Shown here piece by piece: positions 41,728-48,487 of a stretch of DNA of 64,000 nucleotides. This DNA is from CALBPI01 sp039821645. GTDB lineage: Bacteria > Pseudomonadota > Gammaproteobacteria > Steroidobacterales > Woeseiaceae. The notes beneath the pieces are model-generated. The model saw only the letters and a list, made by a program, of their open reading frames with translations. It did not search any database and was not told the origin of the DNA. The translations under genes were made by a program, and so were the position numbers. The DNA lies in assembly GCA_039821645.1 (NCBI GenBank), contig JBCBNU010000004.1, positions 1 through 64,000 on the forward strand, in the 5' to 3' direction. How positions within the stretch are numbered: position 1 is the first letter of the stretch; every line of letters begins with the position of its first letter.

Positions 41728-42040
41728 GTTTTCCCCCTGACTACGAGAACATCTTTTTCGCGGTCCAAGCGCGGACCGACCCCTCCATTGCGAGTTTGCA
41801 TCGGCTTGTACTTCGAATGCAAGCAGATTTCCCGATGTGTTGCGGGGATACAACGCATTATTTCTGTGGTGTTGGCAAGCCGTTGCGCTCTGAACACAAC
41901 GAGATTTCCGACAAATCGGAAGAACGATTTGACTGCGAATTCATTCACAGTCAGGACAGTCCGCAGGTTATAGAGACTGTGCGCTCAGACTGTTACGATG
42001 CGCAACCGCTAGGGGCAACGCTCGGGGACAGGAGACCAAA
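41728..42040. other. Divergent intergenic region between TonB receptor and fpr
   Basis: 313 bp without a supportable ORF. It holds the cluster operator at 41806-41823 and must hold promoters for both genes. Clear -35/-10 pairs could not be fixed by eye. Confidence 0.6.
41806..41823. promoter_or_regulatory. Cluster operator, copy upstream of the TonB receptor operon
   Basis: TTGTACTTCGAATGCAAG, identical to the copy at 33270-33287 and in the same orientation relative to the minus-strand gene it precedes. Chance recurrence of an 18-mer at two divergent promoters 8.5 kb apart is very unlikely. Confidence 0.75.
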
Positions 42041-42835
42041 ATGCCCGCATTTCGCAGCGAGCGAGTACTCGCGACCCAACATTGGAACGACAAGCTCTTC
42101 AGCTTCCGCACGACTCGCGATACCGGGTTCCGCTTCAAGAATGGTCAATTCATCATGATTGGTTTACCGGCGGAAAAAAAACCGATCATGCGTGCCTACA
42201 GCATCGCGAGCCCCAACCATGAAGAGCACCTCGAATTCTTCAGCATCAAGGTCGAGGACGGCGCGCTGACCTCAAAGCTCCAACACATAGAAATCGGTGA
42301 CGAGATCATCATGAGCTCGAAGCCGGTGGGCACACTCGTGCTCGATGATCTGAAACCAGGCAAGCGGTTATTCCTGTTCGCAACCGGCACCGGTCTCGCG
42401 CCGTTCATTAGTGTGATTCAGGATCCTGAGACCTATGAGCGATTCGAAAAGGTGATCGTGGTCCACGGTGTCCGCCGCGTCAACGACCTTGCTTATCGCG
42501 AGTTCATCGAGAAAGAACTGCCCGAGCACGAGTATCTCGGTGAATATGCGGCTAACCAGCTGATGTACTACCCAACCGTGACCCGTGAGCCGTTCCCGAC
42601 TTCCGGGCGGATCCCCGAACTCATGTTATCGGGCAAACTCTGCCGCGATATGGATATCGGCGATCTGGATCCGGCGACCGACCGGGCCATGATCTGCGGC
42701 AGTATGGCAATGCTGCGTGACACGGAAGCCGCGCTAGAGAAACTTGGCTTCAATGGATCGCCTTCGCAAGGCGTGCCCGGCGACTTTGTGATCGAGCGCG
42801 CCTTCGTCGACGCGCCGTCGCCGACCGGCAGCTAG
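42041..42835 (+). CDS. fpr: Ferredoxin-NADP+ reductase
   Basis: 264 aa from ATG 42041 (AGGAGA SD). FAD domain with 'FRFKNGQFIMIGL' and 'MRAYSIASPNHEEHLEFFSIKV' (RxYS, isoalloxazine binding). NADPH domain with 'RLFLFATGTGLAPFISVIQDP', 'VHGVRR' and 'ICGSMAMLRDTEAALEKLGF'. The C-terminal extension ends 'VIERAFVD', the bacterial subclass I Fpr pattern. It moves electrons between NADPH and ferredoxin or flavodoxin, used in Fe-S repair and redox stress. It shares a CTAG stop overlap with the convergent DUF4442 gene. Confidence 0.95.
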   Translation: MPAFRSERVLATQHWNDKLFSFRTTRDTGFRFKNGQFIMIGLPAEKKPIMRAYSIASPNHEEHLEFFSIKVEDGALTSKLQHIEIGDEIIMSSKPVGTLVLDDLKPGKRLFLFATGTGLAPFISVIQDPETYERFEKVIVVHGVRRVNDLAYREFIEKELPEHEYLGEYAANQLMYYPTVTREPFPTSGRIPELMLSGKLCRDMDIGDLDPATDRAMICGSMAMLRDTEAALEKLGFNGSPSQGVPGDFVIERAFVDAPSPTGS

Positions 42836-43290
42836 TCTCTCCGCTTTCGACGTACGTAGACCGTCTTGCGCACCCTCGCGACGACCACATCGTCGGGATC
42901 GCGAAGGTCCGTCTCGAATACGTAGTGCTGCTTTCCTGTTTCATTCACTTCTGCCCGCATCCGATCCAGCCTTTTGCTCGGAATCTCGAACACCGCGCGC
43001 ACGATGCCCTTGGCCGGTTTCAGAAATTCGATTTGTGCGGACTTGTCCCAGACGATGTAGTCCCGCCCGAGATTCAGGGTGACGATAAACACGTAGAACG
43101 GATCCGTCATTGTATATAGCGACCCGCCGAAGTGGGTGCCGAACAGATTGCGTGTGTACCACTTCTCTCGAAGCTCGACGTCAAACCGGGTGTATTCCGG
43201 GCTCCAGTCAACCACTTTGATCCCCATTCCGAGAAACGGCGGATACCAATTGATCCTGCGGATCATGCTTTCAAATCTGGAAGATGCCAT
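42832..43290 (-). CDS. DUF4442 hotdog-fold protein
   Basis: 152 aa. DUF4442 belongs to the hotdog thioesterase clan: 'NWYPPFLGMGIKVVDWSPEYTRFDVELREKWYTRNLFGTHFGGSLYTMTDPFYVF' (the H-FGG-x-x-Y/T-M-T-D central helix), then 'IVWDKSAQIEFLKPAKGIVRAVFEI' and 'YVFETDLRDPDDVVVARVRKTVYVRRK'. Acyl-CoA or acyl-ACP is a likely ligand; activity is unproven for the family. Cytoplasmic and monocistronic. It is divergent from the AhpD-like gene (81 bp). Confidence 0.88.
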   Translation of the reverse strand: MASSRFESMIRRINWYPPFLGMGIKVVDWSPEYTRFDVELREKWYTRNLFGTHFGGSLYTMTDPFYVFIVTLNLGRDYIVWDKSAQIEFLKPAKGIVRAVFEIPSKRLDRMRAEVNETGKQHYVFETDLRDPDDVVVARVRKTVYVRRKRRD

Positions 43291-43371
43291 CGATAAGTTC
43301 TGTCAATGAAATAAGCAACGACGTTCGTCGGTCTTTGCAGCACTGATGTCCACAAACCTGGAGCAACGAAC

Positions 43372-43926
43372 ATGACACAGTTTACTCTGCATACCGAAGA
43401 CTCAGCACCTGAAGACAGCAAACCTCTTCTGGCCGCATCTCAAAAGGCCTTTGGCATGATTCCTGGACTGCACGCCGTTATGGCGGAAGCTCCGGGACTA
43501 CTGGCCGCCTATCAACAAGCGCATGCGCTGTTTGCAGCGTCGAGCTTCGATAAGGACGAACTGACGGTGGTCTGGCAGTCCATCAACGTTGAGCACAACT
43601 GCCACTACTGTGTACCGGCACATACGGCCATCGCCAAGAGCATGGGCGTCAGTGATCAGATTTCAGATGCGCTGCGCAACGAGACGCCGCTGCACAGCGA
43701 ACGACTGGAAGCGCTTCGGACGTTCACGCTGGCGATGGTGCGAGAGCGTGGCGCGGTGGACTCGTCGACTGTAGAGGCGTTTCTTGCAGCGGGCTTTGAT
43801 CAGAGACAGGTTCTCGAAATCGTGCTCGGGATTGCACAAAAGGTGATGTCGAACTACACCAACCATCTTGCCGAAACACCGGTTGATGCACCGTTCACCG
43901 CGTTCGACTGGAAAAAAGCCAGCTGA
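43372..43926 (+). CDS. Carboxymuconolactone decarboxylase/AhpD-like family protein
   Basis: 184 aa. AhpD-like core with the redox motif 'INVEHNCHYCVPAHTAIAKSMG' (CxxC with downstream His, as in AhpD peroxidase partners) and flanking helices 'MIPGLHAVMAEAPGLLAAYQQAHALF' and 'LEALRTFTLAMVRERGAVD'. It probably acts as a thiol-based peroxidase component or disulfide reductase in the cytoplasm rather than a true carboxymuconolactone decarboxylase. Transcribed alone. Confidence 0.9.
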   Translation: MTQFTLHTEDSAPEDSKPLLAASQKAFGMIPGLHAVMAEAPGLLAAYQQAHALFAASSFDKDELTVVWQSINVEHNCHYCVPAHTAIAKSMGVSDQISDALRNETPLHSERLEALRTFTLAMVRERGAVDSSTVEAFLAAGFDQRQVLEIVLGIAQKVMSNYTNHLAETPVDAPFTAFDWKKAS

Positions 43927-44086
43927 TGCGGCGTCTTGCCAACGAGGCACCCGCGCCGGTAGTGGCTTTGACCTCAGTTCTCAGAGTATTTGTCAGATTG
44001 GCTTTACATATAGTTAAACCGAATTGACACTTCGAAAAACCCGTAATAGCTTGGCGTCGGATCGAAATCGAGAGACTTTTGGGGCT

Positions 44087-44302
44087 ATGAAAAAGACACT
44101 GGCGCTGGCGAGCGCGATCCTGGCAGTTGCGCTGATGATGGGGGGTTGTTCGCAGACCACGCTGGTCGCTGACAATCACGTGAGCGAGCATGTTCACCAC
44201 CACGGTAATGACGGCCATGCGAATGAGCATGCCAATGAGCATGAGCATCACCACATGGTGGCGTCCGCTGATGAGGGTCACCACCACGATCACGACGACT
44301 GA
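44087..44302 (+). CDS. Small His-rich lipoprotein, likely metal-binding
   Basis: 71 aa from ATG 44087. Lipoprotein signal (ILAVALMMGGC, lipobox MGGC, Cys ~21). The mature part is ~50 residues with 15 His, mostly in HH, HHH and EH repeats (SEHVHHHGNDGH, NEHEHHHM, HHHDHDD) mixed with Asp/Glu. Such peptides bind Zn2+, Ni2+ or Co2+ in the periplasm. An AT-rich imperfect palindrome (TTTACATATAGTTAAA, ~44002) lies about 70 bp upstream. Followed by its own terminator. Confidence 0.75.
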   Translation: MKKTLALASAILAVALMMGGCSQTTLVADNHVSEHVHHHGNDGHANEHANEHEHHHMVASADEGHHHDHDD

Positions 44303-44324
44303 TTGGTTCAGCCGTCAAATGAAG

Positions 44325-44359
44325 AAACCCGGGCTGCGAAAGCGTCGCCGGGTTTTTTT
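44325..44359 (+). terminator. Rho-independent terminator after the His-rich lipoprotein
   Basis: Stem AACCCGG / CCGGGTT around a 15-nt GC-rich loop, followed by seven T in total. It lies between the convergent lipoprotein and nth genes. Confidence 0.82.
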
Positions 44360-44362
44360 CGC

Positions 44363-45046
44363 TTAGCCTTTTTTGCTGCGACTGATTCTCAGACGCAGAT
44401 TTTCTCTCGCTTCCTCTCGCATCCGCTTCTTTGTCGCGGCGAATGAACAGATGGGGCATGTTTCCAAGTCATGGAACCGCGCAGGGCAATACTCGCGTCC
44501 GAAAAAAATAATCTGCAGGTGCAGCTTGTTCCAGAAATCACGATCGAAGACTCGCTTAAGGTCACGCTCTGTCTTGACGACATTCGAACCGTCCGACAAT
44601 CCCCATCGGGCAGCTAACCGGTGAATGTGTGTATCTACAGGGAACGCGGGAACACCGAAGGCCTGAGACATGACCACCGCCGCTGTCTTGTGACCGACCC
44701 CAGGGAGTGCCTCCAGACCCTCGAACGTCTCAGGCACCGCTCCCCCGTCCGCCACGAGCATTTGCGAGAGTTTCTTGATGTTCTTCGCCTTCTGCGGCGC
44801 CAACCCTAACTGTCGAATCAGTTTCAGAATCTCATCAGTCGGCACCTCGGCCATCGCGAACGGGTCCGGGCCTCGTGCAAACAAAGCCGGCGTCACCTCA
44901 TTCACTTTCTTGTCGGTCGTCTGTGCTGACAGCAGCACGGCGATGAGTAACGTAAACGTGTCGGTGTGATCCAGCGGTACCGGAGTCTCCGGGTACAAGT
45001 TCTCGAGGATCTCAACAATTCGTTCTGCTTTCTCTGCTCGGCGCAT
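44363..45046 (-). CDS. nth: Endonuclease III (DNA glycosylase/AP lyase)
   Basis: 227 aa from ATG 45046 (MRRAEKAERIVEIL); upstream in-frame codons to 45154 are not conserved in character. Helix-hairpin-helix 'LEALPGVGHKTAAVVMSQAFG' has the catalytic Lys, and 'FPVDTHIHRLAARWGL' the catalytic Asp. It removes oxidised pyrimidines in base-excision repair. Oddity: the C-terminal iron-sulfur motif is C-x9-C-x2-C (YCPARFHDLETCPICSFAA) without the fourth Cys of the usual C-x6-C-x2-C-x5-C. The 4Fe-4S cluster may therefore be absent or bound differently, as in some other Nth subgroups. Confidence 0.93.
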   Translation of the reverse strand: MRRAEKAERIVEILENLYPETPVPLDHTDTFTLLIAVLLSAQTTDKKVNEVTPALFARGPDPFAMAEVPTDEILKLIRQLGLAPQKAKNIKKLSQMLVADGGAVPETFEGLEALPGVGHKTAAVVMSQAFGVPAFPVDTHIHRLAARWGLSDGSNVVKTERDLKRVFDRDFWNKLHLQIIFFGREYCPARFHDLETCPICSFAATKKRMREEARENLRLRISRSKKG

Positions 45047-45154
45047 GGCGACACATGATAACGGGTAATCAGCTTTTGCGAGGTTTTTACCGGCTTGCGC
45101 TGAGCGATCGTTGTGACATAGCGTGTTTAATGTCAGCAACGCCGGGAGTAACAA

Positions 45155-47401
45155 ATGCTAAGTCGTCGTCGTTTTCTGCGTCTGTCCACCGCATTGGGGG
45201 CGGTCAGCACAGTACCCTTTGTTCCCCAGTCTGCTCTTGGTGCCAGCACCGCACCGGTGGACCAATGGCAACCTCGCACTCTGCAACGCCGACCGAATGT
45301 CGTCATGGTGGTACTCGACGATGTCGGTTTCGCGGACTTCTCGTGCTACGGATCGGAAGGACTAACCCCAGGTATCGACAAACTCGCTGCGAATGGAGTG
45401 CGGTTCAACAACTTTCACGTCACTGCACTATGTGCGCCAACGCGCGCCTGCCTGCTGACGGGCCGAAACGCGCATGCCGTCGGCGTGGGGAACATCGCGG
45501 AGTGGGGGCGCCCCAACCATCCCGGATACCGAGGCTGGATTCGCGAAGACGCTGCAACGCTCGCGGAGATGCTGCGCGAGGAAAACTACGCCACCTTTGC
45601 ACTTGGCAAATGGCATCTTTCGATGATCGAAGACCAAAATGCGTCCGGGCCGTTTGAGCACTGGCCAATCGGACGCGGTTTCAATCATTGGTTTGGTTGT
45701 CACGGCAACGCGATCGATCACTTCCACCCGGAATTGTTCGAGAACACCACACAAGTGAATCCGGACAAGGCGGACGGCTTCCACCTCTCCGAGGCTTTAG
45801 TGGATCGCGCGGGTGACTATATTCATGACCATCTTGCCGCCGCGCCGGATAGACCCTTTTTCACCTATCTGGCATTCGGGGCGTGCCACTTTCCGTTCCA
45901 CCCGCCCGCGAACGCGATGGCGGCATACCGCGGTCGGTACGACGAAGGCTGGGACGTCCTCCGAGCGGAGCGATTCCGGCGCCAGCAGGAACTTGGGATC
46001 ATCCCTGACGGAACGCAGCTGTCGCCCAGAGGCCCGACAGTGACACCGTGGAACGAGGTGGATGAGAAAACCCGGGCAGTTGGCGCGACGATGCAAGAAG
46101 CCTATGCGGGATTCTTGAGTCACACCGACGCGCAGGTGGAACGCCTTGTCGAGATGCTCCGTCGTGCCGACGTCTTGGACAATACGATTCTTGTGGTGAT
46201 GTCCGACAACGGCGCTGCAGCGGGCGGCGCACCTCAACATGGCATGTTCGATGTGCGGCGAGTCTCGTATCAGGAGCCCGAGTCGATTGACTGGATGTAT
46301 GAGCATAGAGAGGTAATCGGTACCGAGGATTCTCAATGCATGTATGGGCCGGGTTGGGCGCAGGCGGGCAATGCGCCCCTGAAGTGGTTCAAGTCAGACA
46401 CCTACGGTGGTGGGACACGGTCACCGCTCGTGATGCATTGGCCTGACGGCAAGATTGGTGATGGCGGCATTCGGCCGCAGTACTGCCACGCCATCGACGT
46501 CGTGCCGACGATTCTCGAAATGATCAATTCGAAAGCGCCCGATGTCGTAGACGGTATTGAGCAAATGCCGATTCAGGGCACTAGTTTTGCGTATGCGCTC
46601 GATCATGCCGATGCCGAGAATCAAAAAGCGGTGCAATATTTTGAGACCGCCGGCGACAGGGCGATTTGGTCAGACGGTTGGAAAGCGGTGGTGCGACATC
46701 ACGGCGGTGGTAATTTTGAGGATGACGTTTGGGAGCTGTATCACACCGACGTTGATTTCTCGGAAACCAAGAATCTCGCCGAGCAGCACACCGAGAGATT
46801 AATGATGCTGGTTGCCATGTGGGATCGTGAGGCCGAACGCCACAACATCCTGCCGATGGCCAATAACCTTTTAGAACTCTATCAACAGTGTGTACCGGCG
46901 CCGAGAGCGACGCATCGTTTCCGGCCTGGCATGACGCGCATCGATCGGTTAAGCGCTCCAGACATCTTCAACTTCGATGCGCTTTTTGAAGCCGAAGTCT
47001 CAATGGACGACGACGGCACCAGCGGCGTCCTCATTGCCTCGGGAGATGGCGGCGCCGGTTATGAGTGGTTCATGAAAGATGGCGTGGTTCACTTTCACTA
47101 TGCATACACCCGTGAGCAGCGTTACGAGGTTACGTCTGCAATACCACTTGCAAGTGGTACAAAAACGCTTGGATTGCGTATCACCCACGATCATCCGCAA
47201 GGTCATCATGCTGAGCTGTTTGCGAACGGGAAATCGATAGGGAAGGGTGTGCTTCCGAAGATGTGGCCGATTTACGCACCCAATGCGGGGCTGCGCTGCG
47301 GTGCGAACGACGGTGCGCCGATCAGTCATGCGTACGCCGGAGCGTTTGCGTTCAGCGGCAGTCTTGAGGCGCTGGACGTGACCGTGAATCTTGGGAACTA
47401 A
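45155..47401 (+). CDS. Tat-exported arylsulfatase-type sulfatase
   Basis: 748 aa from ATG 45155 (GGGAG SD). Tat signal SRRRFLRLSTALGAV. The alkaline-phosphatase fold starts 'RPNVVMVVLDDVGFADFSCYGSE' (metal Asp pair), with the formylglycine motif 'VTALCAPTRACLLTGRNAHAVG' (C-x-P-x-R; Cys ~94 becomes formylglycine), 'TFALGKWHLSMIED' (GKWH) and 'ILVVMSDNGAAAGG' (metal DN). A C-terminal ~130-residue beta domain (FEAEVSMDDDGTSGVLIASGDGG...) is typical of long ~750-aa arylsulfatases. It hydrolyses sulfate esters in the periplasm or outside. No maturase gene is in view. It shares a CTAA stop overlap with the convergent pseudogene. Confidence 0.94.
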   Translation: MLSRRRFLRLSTALGAVSTVPFVPQSALGASTAPVDQWQPRTLQRRPNVVMVVLDDVGFADFSCYGSEGLTPGIDKLAANGVRFNNFHVTALCAPTRACLLTGRNAHAVGVGNIAEWGRPNHPGYRGWIREDAATLAEMLREENYATFALGKWHLSMIEDQNASGPFEHWPIGRGFNHWFGCHGNAIDHFHPELFENTTQVNPDKADGFHLSEALVDRAGDYIHDHLAAAPDRPFFTYLAFGACHFPFHPPANAMAAYRGRYDEGWDVLRAERFRRQQELGIIPDGTQLSPRGPTVTPWNEVDEKTRAVGATMQEAYAGFLSHTDAQVERLVEMLRRADVLDNTILVVMSDNGAAAGGAPQHGMFDVRRVSYQEPESIDWMYEHREVIGTEDSQCMYGPGWAQAGNAPLKWFKSDTYGGGTRSPLVMHWPDGKIGDGGIRPQYCHAIDVVPTILEMINSKAPDVVDGIEQMPIQGTSFAYALDHADAENQKAVQYFETAGDRAIWSDGWKAVVRHHGGGNFEDDVWELYHTDVDFSETKNLAEQHTERLMMLVAMWDREAERHNILPMANNLLELYQQCVPAPRATHRFRPGMTRIDRLSAPDIFNFDALFEAEVSMDDDGTSGVLIASGDGGAGYEWFMKDGVVHFHYAYTREQRYEVTSAIPLASGTKTLGLRITHDHPQGHHAELFANGKSIGKGVLPKMWPIYAPNAGLRCGANDGAPISHAYAGAFAFSGSLEALDVTVNLGN

Positions 47402-47649
47402 TTTGATCCGGATCGCGACTTCAACCGGCTGCGCGTGTCCTCGTCGATCGATTCACGCAGTTGTTTCGCGACGGCAACCTTGTCGGTTTGCTTGCGGCCG
47501 TGCTCCAGATTAAACGCGTAATCGAAGTCCGGCGGATTGGCAGTAATCTCGGTCCGCCCTGAGGAGGTGTGTGCGCTACGAAGGGTGTCCTTGAGCTGTT
47601 CCGCCTCGCCTAGGAAGGTGAGACCAGACGATAAATCCTCAGTGGCCAT
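47398..47649 (-). pseudogene. HD-domain phosphohydrolase gene with internal in-frame deletion
   Basis: 83-aa ORF from ATG 47649 (TAATG overlap with the upstream stop). The N-terminus 'LTFLGEAEQLKDTLRSAHTSSGRTEITA' is the start of YfbR-like HD proteins, where 'HSWR' and the metal-binding HD core should follow. Instead it joins directly to 'NPPDFDYAFNLEHGRKQTD...LRESIDEDTR', which is the usual C-terminus. About 100 residues, including all metal ligands, are missing. The frame is kept, so a short inactive protein may be made. Confidence 0.65.
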
Positions 47650-48227
47650 TAGCTCCACAGATGGTCCACTACAGCCTTCCCCACTCTAGCATCACGCGGC
47701 ATCCACCGATGCAAAAGCACGGGAATCTCTGTGCAGAGACCCACTGGTAGTACCGCAGTATTGGCTGGAGTGACCGTCAGGTCGTATCGACTCCATATCG
47801 ACAGCGGCTTCAGTGGCTCTAGTACGTGCATGTCAGAATTGAGCTCCGCCAAAAACTTGCTGCCGGTGCGCATCTGATGCGCCGCACCGAAAGGCACGAG
47901 ATGGCCCGTCAGGGTCCCAGCGTGAGGCGAGGATATCGTCACCAACTGTCGTACGCACTCTAATCCATCGAGCCGCTGCAAAAAGTACCGGCATACGATG
48001 CCGCCCATACTGAAACCCACGAGGTCGACCTTTGGTGCGTTGAGCATTTCGACGAATGCTGCCAATTGTCGAGCCAACGGTTCAATACCCTGCCATCCTC
48101 CGGGTGGCTTCATAGAGATTGCTTTTGCATCCACTCCTGCCGCAATCAAGCGACGCTGCAATGGTGCGAAAATTGCGCCGTCGTCAAGAATCCCGTGTAC
48201 CAGAACCGCTATTGGCTGAGCGATCAC
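47649..48227 (-). CDS. Alpha/beta fold hydrolase, lipase-like
   Basis: 192 aa, small for the fold. 'IAVLVHGILDDGAIFAPLQRRL' (HG oxyanion), elbow 'VDLVGFSMGGIVCRYFLQRL' (GxSxGG), 'LVTISSPHAGTLTGH' (as in class 2/PGAP1-type lipases), 'WSRYDLTVTPA' (acid) and a late His in 'VLLHRWMPRDARVGKAVVDHL'. No signal peptide, so cytoplasmic. It probably cleaves an ester or amide; the substrate is unknown. It lies in a minus-strand row after acnB and a small membrane protein. Confidence 0.85.
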   Translation of the reverse strand: MIAQPIAVLVHGILDDGAIFAPLQRRLIAAGVDAKAISMKPPGGWQGIEPLARQLAAFVEMLNAPKVDLVGFSMGGIVCRYFLQRLDGLECVRQLVTISSPHAGTLTGHLVPFGAAHQMRTGSKFLAELNSDMHVLEPLKPLSIWSRYDLTVTPANTAVLPVGLCTEIPVLLHRWMPRDARVGKAVVDHLWS

Positions 48228-48243
48228 TTCTCACTCGTTAAAG

Positions 48244-48483
48244 TCAAGAAAAAACACTGTCAGACATGAGCGCGAGCCACAGCGCCAACACGATAAAGCC
48301 ACCCCCGAGCGAAAGCACCAGAGGCAGTTCGTAGTACCAGCACGCGATGGCTGCCGCACCTGTCCCCACAACAAAAGCGACGACGGCCTGCACGAGCGAC
48401 CCAACCAGTCCTTTGACCAGGCTCTTAACGAACCCATCCGTTTCGCCGTGGGTCACGCGTGTTCGCTTTCCGTCAGAGGTCAA
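48244..48483 (-). CDS. Small membrane protein, 79 aa
   Basis: Not recognised. Two hydrophobic helices (about 28-50 'LVQAVVAFVVGTGAAAIACWYY' and 53-74 'LVLSLGGGFIVLALWLALM') after a charged N-terminus. It starts 5 bp after the acnB stop and ends 17 bp before the lipase-like gene, which fits an operon. Codon use resembles its neighbours. Confidence 0.6.
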   Translation of the reverse strand: MTSDGKRTRVTHGETDGFVKSLVKGLVGSLVQAVVAFVVGTGAAAIACWYYELPLVLSLGGGFIVLALWLALMSDSVFS

Positions 48484-48487
48484 GACG

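Noticed and set aside
43372..43926. True 4-carboxymuconolactone decarboxylase of aromatic degradation
   Set aside because: The CHYC motif and following His fit AhpD-like redox proteins, and no other protocatechuate genes are nearby.
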